Positions 23,192 through 33,783 of a stretch of 33,783 nt of DNA are shown here, piece by piece; position 1 is the first letter of the stretch, and the number at the start of each line of letters is the position of its first letter. The position numbers were made by a program, and so were the translations under genes. The notes below the pieces were generated by a model. It did no database searches, was not told where the DNA came from, and worked only from the letters and a program-made list of their open reading frames with translations. This stretch comes from Pleomorphomonas sp. (GTDB lineage Bacteria > Pseudomonadota > Alphaproteobacteria > Rhizobiales > Pleomorphomonadaceae): the NCBI GenBank assembly GCA_029976075.1, contig JARKNW010000160.1, positions 1 to 33,783 of the forward strand, written 5' to 3'.

Positions 23192-23203
23192 TGCAACGTT
23201 GCA
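23192..23203. repeat. Perfect 12-bp palindrome upstream of hisN-type gene
   Basis: TGCAACGTTGCA lies 33 bp before the phosphatase start, in the expected promoter region between the divergent small RNA and this gene. It could be an operator; no family is recognised. Confidence 0.4.
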
Positions 23204-23236
23204 CTTCGCCTTATTATTTGCGGGAACATATCAGAC

Positions 23237-24016
23237 ATGCAGATCACACCCATCTCCAAAGCCTTCTTTGACCGGCTTGCCGACGCGGCTTCGGCGGCGA
23301 TCATGCCGCATTTCCGGACTGCGCTCGCTGTCGAGAACAAGCTCAAGGGGGCTTTCGATCCGGTCACGATCGCCGACAAGGCCGGCGAGATGGCGATGCG
23401 CGAGCTGATCACGGCGACCTATCCCGATCACGGAATTCTTGGAGAGGAGTTCGGAAACGCCGGCCTCGATCGCGATCGGGTCTGGGTGCTCGATCCGGTC
23501 GACGGCACGCGCTCGTTCATTGCCGGCATTCCGCTCTGGGGCACGCTGATCGGTCTCCGGTCCGGTGGCCGGGCAACCCAGGGCATGATGTCTCAGCCGT
23601 TTACCGGCGAACGCTTCTATGGTGACGGCGCGTCCGCCGTCTACAGCGGACCGGGGGGCGAGCGGGTGCTACGGACGCGGGCATGCCGCGACCTTTCCGA
23701 GGCGACGCTGTTCACCACATCGCTGAAGCCGTTTTCCGATGCCGAGCGGGAGGCCTATCTTTCGATCGAGCGTCAGGCGAAGCTCGTCCGCTACAGCGCC
23801 GATTGCTATGCCTATTGCATGGTGGCCGCCGGCCAGATCGACCTCGTCATCGAGGCGGGCTTGCAGCCTTACGACATCACGGCCCTTATCCCGGTGATCG
23901 AGGGCGCCGGTGGGGTGGTCACTTCCTGGACTGGCGGCAGTGCCGTCGATGGCGGTCGCGTGGTGGTCAGTGGCGATCCGCGCCTGCACGAACAGGTGTT
24001 GAAGCTGCTCGGCTGA
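23237..24016 (+). CDS. hisN: Inositol monophosphatase-fold phosphatase, HisN-type histidinol-phosphatase
   Basis: A 259-residue magnesium-dependent phosphatase. Metal ligands are E70-E71 (GEEFG), D86 and D89 in DPVDGTRSF (86-94), and D213 in QPYD. The variant GTRSF instead of GTINF, the FDPVTIADK segment (40-48) and the aromatic DCYAY (189-193) point to the histidinol-phosphate phosphatase branch rather than true inositol monophosphatase (SuhB). The expected reaction is L-histidinol phosphate to L-histidinol, the penultimate stage of histidine synthesis. The ribosome-binding site is poor (GGGAA 12 nt upstream). The gene is divergent from the small RNA, and its stop is 3 nt from the convergent hydrolase stop. 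SuhB-like activity remains possible. Confidence 0.87.
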   Translation: MQITPISKAFFDRLADAASAAIMPHFRTALAVENKLKGAFDPVTIADKAGEMAMRELITATYPDHGILGEEFGNAGLDRDRVWVLDPVDGTRSFIAGIPLWGTLIGLRSGGRATQGMMSQPFTGERFYGDGASAVYSGPGGERVLRTRACRDLSEATLFTTSLKPFSDAEREAYLSIERQAKLVRYSADCYAYCMVAAGQIDLVIEAGLQPYDITALIPVIEGAGGVVTSWTGGSAVDGGRVVVSGDPRLHEQVLKLLG

Positions 24017-24019
24017 AGC

Positions 24020-24967
24020 CTACTCAGAAGATCCCGGGATAAACGCATCGAAGGCCGCCCAGAACTGGGCGGCGTAGACCTCGCGCTCCATCAGGACTTC
24101 ATGGCGTGCGCCGTGGATCAGCACGTAGGCCGGGTTGCGCAACCGTCTCGCCATAGTCTCGATGGCGAGGCGGCTCACCACCGTGTCGGCCCCGGAGCTG
24201 ACCAGCATCACCGGTCCGACCACCTTGTCGGCGAGGTCGGGCGCGGCAAGGCGGTCGAACATGCGCGTCGCCGCCGACACCCAGCCGAGTGTCGGTGCGG
24301 CAAGCCGGTAGATCGGCTGGGCGGCGCAGATAGCTTCGTTGACGCGATAGCGGTCGGGATCGGATGTCAGCGGGTTGCGCTCGAAGGTGCGCGCCTTGCT
24401 TGCCCGTCGCCGCTGGCCGGGAATGTAGCGGGGGGCGGCTCCGCAATAGACGGCAAAGCGCAGCAGCAGTCGCCGGAAACCTGGCGTGGTCGCCTTGTGG
24501 GGAAGGCCGAGCATGGGGGCCGTCAGAACCAGCCGTTCGAACGTAGGTGCGAGGAAGCGCCCGGCTGAGAGAAGGATGCCGCCGCCCATCGAGTGTCCCA
24601 GCGCAAAATAGGGCGGGGGGCAATCGGGCAGAACGACCTTGCGCCTGAAGGCCTCGATGTCGCGTAGATAATGGCGGAACGAGCGCACGTGCCCCTTGGC
24701 CGAATCATCGGTGAGCCGGGTCGATCCGCCTTGGCCGCGCCACTCCATGATCGCCACGGCAAAGCCGCGCTTTCTCAGGCGCTCGACGACGTGAAAATAC
24801 TTCTCGATCGTCTCGGACCAACCAGGAAACAGGCACACCGTGCCCTTCTTTTCCCCGGGCAGGGCCGGCCAGCGGGCGGTGCGCAGGCGAACGCCGTCGG
24901 ACGTGGATATCATCTCCACCCGGCAACCGACGGGAATCGGATTTTCGGCAAGCTCGAGAAGATCCAT
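24020..24967 (-). CDS. Alpha/beta hydrolase, lysophospholipase (PldB)-like
   Basis: A 315-residue hydrolase of the serine hydrolase-4 group. The catalytic triad is readable: S126 in GHSMGG, D261 in SSGADTVV and H289 in GARHEVL. The FPGWSETIEKY segment (47-57) provides the oxyanion hole, and MEWRGQGGS (74-82) matches the lysophospholipase/monoglyceride lipase signature. No signal peptide is seen, so it acts in the cytoplasm or at the inner face of the membrane. The start ATG 24967 has GGGGAG 6 nt upstream. Likely substrates are lysophospholipids or monoacylglycerols, but this group is often promiscuous. Confidence 0.87.
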   Translation of the reverse strand: MDLLELAENPIPVGCRVEMISTSDGVRLRTARWPALPGEKKGTVCLFPGWSETIEKYFHVVERLRKRGFAVAIMEWRGQGGSTRLTDDSAKGHVRSFRHYLRDIEAFRRKVVLPDCPPPYFALGHSMGGGILLSAGRFLAPTFERLVLTAPMLGLPHKATTPGFRRLLLRFAVYCGAAPRYIPGQRRRASKARTFERNPLTSDPDRYRVNEAICAAQPIYRLAAPTLGWVSAATRMFDRLAAPDLADKVVGPVMLVSSGADTVVSRLAIETMARRLRNPAYVLIHGARHEVLMEREVYAAQFWAAFDAFIPGSSE

Positions 24968-25072
24968 GGGCGCTCCCCGGCGACGATAGGCTGTCGCCGC
25001 TACGCCGTTTCTAGCATGGAGGCAGCGTCAGGCGCCATTGCCGGAAGGCGTCGAAAGCGGTGTCGTCCCCCT

Positions 25073-25101
25073 CTTGAAAAGTGTTTTTGCCCTCCCAAAT
25101 C
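25073..25101 (+). promoter_or_regulatory. Heat-shock (RpoH) promoter of hsp20
   Basis: CTTGAAA (25073-25079), 14-nt spacer, CCCAAATC (25094-25101). This fits the sigma-32 pattern CTTGAAA ... CCCCATnT with one or two differences in the -10 part. The predicted start is about 25107. Confidence 0.65.
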
Positions 25102-25106
25102 AATGA

Positions 25107-25214
25107 ACGCGGACGCCCCGGATGGGGGTTCGCGGCGACCGGACGTTCCGCCTCGGAGAGGGGAACAGAAAGCCGGTCGGCCAACTGAAGACTGTCGCTC
25201 AACTGGAGGACATC
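25107..25214 (+). promoter_or_regulatory. ROSE-like RNA thermometer in the hsp20 leader
   Basis: A leader of about 108 nt precedes the hsp20 start. The last hairpin (25193-25212) pairs TGTC and CTC, separated by one bulged G, with GAG and GACA, burying the GGAGGA ribosome-binding site. Its 5' arm contains TCGCT, matching the UYGCU motif of ROSE elements, with the bulged G in the expected place. An upstream hairpin (25145-25166) has GTTCC and CCTC arms pairing with GAGG and GGAAC. ROSE elements on rhizobial small heat-shock genes melt on warming to permit translation. The structure was folded by eye. Confidence 0.7.
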
Positions 25215-25676
25215 ATGCGTAATTACGACCTCTCTCCGCTCTATCGTTCGACCATCGGCTTTGATCGCCTGTTCTCGCTGCTCGACCAGGTGTCGGCCAG
25301 CGACGCGTCGGCCCAGTCCTATCCGCCCTACAACATCGAGCGTACCGGCGAGAATGCCTATCGCATCACCATCGCCGTCGCGGGCTTTTCCGAGGAAGAG
25401 CTGACGATCGAGGCGCGCGAGGCCACGTTGATGGTCAAGGGTGAGAAGAAGCCCGAGGCTGAGGACAACGGTCGCGAGATGCTCTATCGCGGCATCGCCG
25501 CACGTGCCTTCGAACGACGCTTCCAGCTTGCCGATCATGTCGAGGTGAAGGGCGCCTCGCTTGAACACGGCCTCCTGCACGTCGATCTCGTGCGTGACAT
25601 TCCCGAAAGCAAGCGGGCGCGCACCATTCCGATCGGCAAGGGTGAGGCCCCGCAGATCGAAGCGACCCTCAACTGA
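25215..25676 (+). CDS. Small heat-shock protein, Hsp20/IbpA family
   Basis: A 153-residue ATP-independent holdase chaperone that binds unfolding proteins. The alpha-crystallin domain covers about 38-130, beginning YNIERTGENAYRITIAVAGF, with LMVKGEK mid-domain and ending in the family's conserved turn (here ASLEHGLLHVDLVRDIP, where most members have A-x-x-x-N-G-x-L). The N-terminus SPLYRSTIGFDRLF is typical of rhizobial class A proteins related to E. coli IbpA. The C-terminal motif RTIPI gives the I-x-I-type anchor used in oligomer assembly. The start ATG 25215 has GGAGG 6 nt upstream, and this site is folded into the thermometer. A strong terminator follows. Confidence 0.93.
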   Translation: MRNYDLSPLYRSTIGFDRLFSLLDQVSASDASAQSYPPYNIERTGENAYRITIAVAGFSEEELTIEAREATLMVKGEKKPEAEDNGREMLYRGIAARAFERRFQLADHVEVKGASLEHGLLHVDLVRDIPESKRARTIPIGKGEAPQIEATLN

Positions 25677-25728
25677 TCCAATCTCAATGGCGAGCGGGGA
25701 CCGCTCCGCTCGCCTGACCGGCAATAGT

Positions 25729-25758
25729 AAAAGGGCGTCCCGAAAGGGGCGCCCTTTT
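25729..25758. terminator. Bidirectional terminator between hsp20 and threonine aldolase
   Basis: AAAAGGGCGTCCC (25729-25741) pairs with GGGGCGCCCTTTT (25746-25758), 13 bp with one G-T pair, loop GAAA. A- and T-runs close both sides, so it serves both convergent genes. Confidence 0.85.
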
Positions 25759-25783
25759 CGCATGATCGCGATGGCGGTGCTGC

Positions 25784-26836
25784 TTACTTGCCGAGCGCCT
25801 TCAGGAAATGATCGACCTCGTGGGCGGCGGTGGCAAACGAGGTGACGAGACGGACGAGGTCTTCGTCGTCACGCGGCTTCTCGCTGTCGCCGAGGCCGTC
25901 GGGATTCCACTCGTAGAACTGGGCACCAGCCGCCTTGAGGCGGGCACTGACCTGCTTCGGCCAGATGGCGAAGACTTCGTTGGCCTCCGGTTCCCACAGA
26001 ATGCGGGCGGTGGCGAGCTGGCTGATGCCTGTGGCGAGGCGCTTGGCCATGGTGTTGGCATGGAAGGCATTGTCCAGCCAATGACCGCGGTCGAAGTAGC
26101 CCTGGAACTGGGCGGCGACGAAGCGGCTCTTGGAGAACAGCTGGGCGGAGCGCTTGCGGATATAGCCGAAATCCTCGGCCTTCTTCGAGTTGAAGAAGAC
26201 GACGGCCTCCGCGCACCAGCAGCCATTCTTGGTGCCGCCGAAGGAGAGGACGTCGACGCCGGCTTTCCAGGTGATGTCGGCGGGCTGGCAACCGAGGTAG
26301 GCGAGGGCGTTGGCAAGGCGTGCGCCGTCCATGTGCACCTTGAGGCCGTAGGCGTGGGCGACGGCGGCGAGCGCGGTCACTTCCTCCACCGTATAGACGG
26401 TACCCCATTCGGTCGGCTGGCTGAGCGAGACGGCGACCGGGCGGCCGTGGTGGACGGCAGCCGGGAAATAGCGACCGATCGCGGCTTCCAGCGCATCGGG
26501 TGTCAGCTTGCCGCGGGCGCCGGGCATGGTGACGAGGCGGCCGCCCGACAGGAACTCCGGGGCACCGGCTTCGTCGCAGGCGATGTGTGCCACGTCATGG
26601 CAGAGCACGATGCCAGCCGGCTTCATCACTGAGGCGAGCGACAGCGAGTTGGCTGCCGTGCCGGTGGCAACGAAGAAGACGGAGACGTCATGCTCGAAAA
26701 CTTCCGAGAACCAGTCGACGGCAACGCGCGTCTGGTCGTCGGCGCCATAGGCGGGAACGGAGCCGTTTCCGGCATTCAGGAGGGCATTGGCCACTTGCGC
26801 CGAAGCGCCGGCCCAGTTGTCGCTGGCAAAGTACAT
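25784..26836 (-). CDS. ltaE: Low-specificity L-threonine aldolase (beta-eliminating lyase family)
   Basis: A 350-residue PLP enzyme that splits L-threonine or L-allo-threonine into glycine and acetaldehyde. The PLP lysine is K203 in SFGGTKNG, the cofactor nitrogen is held by D170 in HMDGAR, and H84 (DVAHIACDEAGAPE) stacks on the ring. The N-terminus YFASDNWAGA is the expected family start, so I chose ATG 26834-26836, although the frame is open to 26896 and neither start has a strong ribosome-binding site. Its length is normal for the family. It converges on hsp20 with a shared terminator. Confidence 0.88.
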   Translation of the reverse strand: MYFASDNWAGASAQVANALLNAGNGSVPAYGADDQTRVAVDWFSEVFEHDVSVFFVATGTAANSLSLASVMKPAGIVLCHDVAHIACDEAGAPEFLSGGRLVTMPGARGKLTPDALEAAIGRYFPAAVHHGRPVAVSLSQPTEWGTVYTVEEVTALAAVAHAYGLKVHMDGARLANALAYLGCQPADITWKAGVDVLSFGGTKNGCWCAEAVVFFNSKKAEDFGYIRKRSAQLFSKSRFVAAQFQGYFDRGHWLDNAFHANTMAKRLATGISQLATARILWEPEANEVFAIWPKQVSARLKAAGAQFYEWNPDGLGDSEKPRDDEDLVRLVTSFATAAHEVDHFLKALGK

Positions 26837-27418
26837 GGAGCTAAGTTTAGCCTTGTCCGTCTCGGGCGACAGCCGCCGAGTTTGCGCACCACCCATGCAG
26901 GCCGTTCATGCCGACGTCAATCCGGATTTCGCCCCCAAAATAATGGGTCAGGATGGTTGACGGGACGATAGGGTTATGCAAATAACGCATCGCGCATTCG
27001 GGACCGCGATAGTTTGGTTCCAAGTGGGCGGATCTGGGGGCTCGGGTCGACTTTTCGGAGGAAAGGACGGCCAGCGCGTTTTCCCGAATTCCGAGGGTTC
27101 GCGGTTTTTGCTTGCCTCGCAGAGGCAACCGGTGCAAAGCGCGAAACGAAGGGTTCCGGGGGAGGAGTGAGCTTCGGGATCATCTGGCGAAACGGCTATC
27201 GAGGCTGTCTCCTTGTTCCGGTTTGACGGGATGAGGGCGACGGCCATCGCTGTCGCGTCGTCCGGCAACCGTCGGACGGCATCGCCAACAAGGACGAGCG
27301 ATCCACAGAGGGATCACAAGCGGGTATATAAGGACAACCCGCCCCTCGCGCGGATGCGTTCGGAAGAGACACCCTTCGGCGGGCCGCATGTCCGCCGCAT
27401 ATTGATGAGGACTTCGCC
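26837..27418. other. Intergenic region upstream of gltB
   Basis: About 580 bases. A TTGACG-N17-AAATAA pair (about 26957-26985) could start a rightward transcript far upstream of gltB. Two stems are visible: CGTCCG/CGGACG (27259-27278) and CGGCGG/CCGCCG (27377-27397), the second 22 nt before the gltB start. Open frames here have no family resemblance and none is called. No glutamine or glycine riboswitch core was recognised by eye. Confidence 0.35.
27302..27330 (+). promoter_or_regulatory. Possible gltB promoter
   Basis: TATATA (27325-27330) is a good -10 box. The -35 at 17 nt (TCCACA, 27302-27307) is poor and lies within a small inverted repeat GATCC/GGATC (27300-27315), which suggests activator dependence. 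The expected leader is about 80 nt. Confidence 0.35.
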
Positions 27419-32140
<4,722 letters not shown>

Positions 32141-32146
32141 CCGAGA

Positions 32147-32169
32147 GGGGCGGCCCGCTGGGCCGTCCC
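32147..32169 (+). promoter_or_regulatory. Intercistronic hairpin between gltB and gltD
   Basis: GGGGCGGCCC (32147-32156) pairs with GGGCCGTCCC (32160-32169), 10 bp with one G-T pair and a 3-nt loop, six bases after the gltB stop. No T-run follows, so it is more likely an mRNA-stabilising or processing structure than a terminator. Confidence 0.55.
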
Positions 32170-32270
32170 GTCCCACCGAGACAGGAAAGGGTCTTTCTCC
32201 TCGCGAGTGGCGCCAAAGGAAGCGCCCGCGATCAGCGAGTGGACCCACACTAGACTAGACGGAGTGAAAG

Positions 32271-33689
32271 ATGGGCAAGGCTACCGGCTTCCTCGAGTTC
32301 GAGCGTCAGGAGCTCCAGTATCAGAAGGTGGAGGACCGCGTCCGCCACTACAACGAATTCACCGTGCCGCCGCTGGAAAGCGACATGCAGACCCAGGGTG
32401 CCCGCTGCATGGAGTGCGGCGTGCCCTACTGCCATCGCGGCTGCCCGGTGAACAACCAGATCCCCGACTGGAACGACCTCGTTTACAACGGCGACTGGGA
32501 GACGGCGGCGCGCAATCTCCACTCGACCAACAACTTCCCGGAATTCACCGGTCGCGTCTGCCCGGCTCCCTGCGAGGCGGCCTGCACGCTGAACCTGTTC
32601 GATACTCCGGTGACGATCAAGCAGATCGAATACACGATTGCCGAGCGGGCCTGGAAGGATGGCCGCGTGCAGCCGGAGATCGCCAAGGTCAAGACCGGCA
32701 AGAAGGTGGCGGTGATCGGGTCTGGCCCGGCCGGCCTTGCCGCCGCGCAACAGCTGGTCCGCGCCGGCCACGACGTGCATGTCTATGAGAAGAACGCCCG
32801 CGCCGGCGGTCTTCTCCGCTATGGCATCCCCGACTTCAAGCTCGACAAGCACATCGTCGAGCGTCGGGTACAGCAGATGGTGTCCGAGGGTGTCGTCTTC
32901 CACTTCAATGCCCACGTCGGCGTTACCGTGAAGATCGAAGACCTCAAGGCCGAGTATGATGCCGTTCTTTTGGCCGGTGGCTCGGAAAAGTCGCGCGACC
33001 TGCCGGTCCCCGGTCGTGAGCTTCGCGGCGTTCACTTCGCCATGGAGTTCCTGCCACAGCAGAACCGTCGCGTCGGTGGCGAGCCGCTCGGCTCCGTTGA
33101 TCCGATTTCGGCGCTCGGCAAGCGGGTCGTCGTCATCGGCGGCGGCGATACCGGGTCCGACTGCATCGGTACCTCGAACCGCCAGGGTGCGACCAGCGTC
33201 GTCCAGCTCGAGATCATGCCGAAGCCGCCAGAGAAGGAAGACAAGCTTCTGACCTGGCCGAACTGGCCGCTGAAGCTTCGGACTTCGTCGAGCCATGAAG
33301 AGGGAGCCGAGCGCCTGTTCGGTGTCACCGCTGTCTCCTTCGAGGGGCAGAACGGCGTCGTCAACAAGGTCAACTGCGTCAAGGTCGATGCCAAGTTCCA
33401 GCCGATCCCCGGCTCGGAATTCAGCCTCGATGCCGACCTCGTGCTGTTCGCCATGGGCTTCGTGCACCCGGTGCACGAGGGCATGATCAACGATCTTGGC
33501 GTCGAGAAGGATGGTCGTGGCAACGTCAAGGCGACTGAGGCCAACTATCGCACCTCGGTCGACAAGGTGTTCGCGGCTGGCGACATGCGGCGTGGCCAGA
33601 GCCTCGTCGTGTGGGCGATCCGCGAGGGCCGTCAGGCGGCGCGCGCCATCGACGAGTTCCTGATGGGCTCCACCGTCCTGCCGCGCTGA
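32271..33689 (+). CDS. gltD: Glutamate synthase (NADPH) small subunit
   Basis: A 472-residue flavoprotein that passes electrons from NADPH through FAD and two 4Fe-4S clusters to the FMN of GltB. Cluster cysteines include C46, C49, C54 and C58 ([12 protein letters not shown]) and C97, C101 and C105 (CPAPCEAAC). The FAD dinucleotide motif is GSGPAG (150-155) and the NADPH one is GGGDTG (290-295). The C-terminal [15 protein letters not shown] stretch closes the FAD site. The start ATG 32271 has GGAG about 7 nt upstream. The 130-bp gap from gltB contains a hairpin but no clear promoter, so the two are probably one operon. A terminator follows. Confidence 0.97.
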   Translation: MGKATGFLEFERQELQYQKVEDRVRHYNEFTVPPLESDMQTQGARCMECGVPYCHRGCPVNNQIPDWNDLVYNGDWETAARNLHSTNNFPEFTGRVCPAPCEAACTLNLFDTPVTIKQIEYTIAERAWKDGRVQPEIAKVKTGKKVAVIGSGPAGLAAAQQLVRAGHDVHVYEKNARAGGLLRYGIPDFKLDKHIVERRVQQMVSEGVVFHFNAHVGVTVKIEDLKAEYDAVLLAGGSEKSRDLPVPGRELRGVHFAMEFLPQQNRRVGGEPLGSVDPISALGKRVVVIGGGDTGSDCIGTSNRQGATSVVQLEIMPKPPEKEDKLLTWPNWPLKLRTSSSHEEGAERLFGVTAVSFEGQNGVVNKVNCVKVDAKFQPIPGSEFSLDADLVLFAMGFVHPVHEGMINDLGVEKDGRGNVKATEANYRTSVDKVFAAGDMRRGQSLVVWAIREGRQAARAIDEFLMGSTVLPR

Positions 33690-33715
33690 GCGGGCGGAAC
33701 GCATTCCAATATCAG

Positions 33716-33750
33716 ACGGCCGGGTTCCATGGCGGAAACCCGGCCGTTTT
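33716..33750 (+). terminator. Terminator of gltBD
   Basis: ACGGCCGGGTT (33716-33726) pairs with AACCCGGCCGT (33737-33747), 11 bp, 10-nt loop, followed by TTTTCGTTT. It ends 61 bp past the gltD stop. Confidence 0.9.
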
Positions 33751-33783
33751 CGTTTCGGACTGCGGCAGAGGGGCGACGTCGTC

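Noticed and set aside
26976..27170. A 64-residue frame upstream of gltB
   Set aside because: No ribosome-binding site, low-complexity Gly/Ser/Arg translation and no family resemblance.
32250..33704. A 484-residue open frame antisense to gltD
   Set aside because: Shadow of gltD, created by high third-position GC.

Overview
The window is high-GC alphaproteobacterial chromosome, most likely from the Hyphomicrobiales (Rhizobiales). The lineage is inferred from the gene content: GapR (DUF2312), CpdR, two N-formylglutamate amidohydrolase-family proteins, a DUF1036-pyk gene pair, a zinc-ligand-free L36, an RpoH-type promoter with a ROSE-like thermosensor on an hsp20 gene, and a small RNA resembling the suhB/MmgR family. 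No transposon, prophage, CRISPR array or integrase is visible. Genes are densely packed and almost all are recognisable housekeeping or metabolic families.

Layout. 1-1.2 kb: start of a sugar-type ABC ATPase gene, divergent from a FadR-subfamily GntR regulator, with a candidate operator lying on the ABC promoter. 1.2-5.1 kb: a four-gene osmoprotectant-type ABC system in the same order as E. coli yehZYXW, with a terminator-like hairpin between the binding-protein gene and the rest. 5.5-9.4 kb: class I fructose-bisphosphatase, an ornithine cyclodeaminase-family protein, an endonuclease/exonuclease/phosphatase-family protein and a small iron-permease-family membrane protein. 9.6-14.8 kb: rpmJ, a TPR lipoprotein-like or secreted protein, pyk and its upstream partner DUF1036, a DMT exporter, an N-formylglutamate amidohydrolase and gapR. 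15.0-20.3 kb: an MFS transporter, a secreted GH5 hydrolase, a TRIC/UPF0126 membrane protein and an orphan chemoreceptor. 20.3-24.0 kb: an AT-rich intergenic island, tRNA-Val(GAC), cpdR, a second N-formylglutamate amidohydrolase, the small RNA and a HisN-type phosphatase. 24.0-26.8 kb: a lysophospholipase-like hydrolase, hsp20 and a threonine aldolase. 27.4-33.7 kb: glutamate synthase gltB-gltD, closed by a strong terminator.

How the genes work together. fbp and pyk cover gluconeogenesis and lower glycolysis. gltBD covers ammonium assimilation. GapR and CpdR are cell-cycle and nucleoid factors, and each has a formylglutamate amidohydrolase-like gene next to it. The most interesting signals are regulatory and non-coding: the small RNA at 22921-23013, the RNA thermometer at 25107-25214, the operator/promoter overlap at 132-179, hairpins in the gapR leader and over the ribosome-binding region of the TPR gene, and the differential-expression hairpins inside the yehZYXW-like and gltBD operons. 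I found no convincing evidence for an undescribed multi-gene system; the long antisense frames are shadows of known genes.
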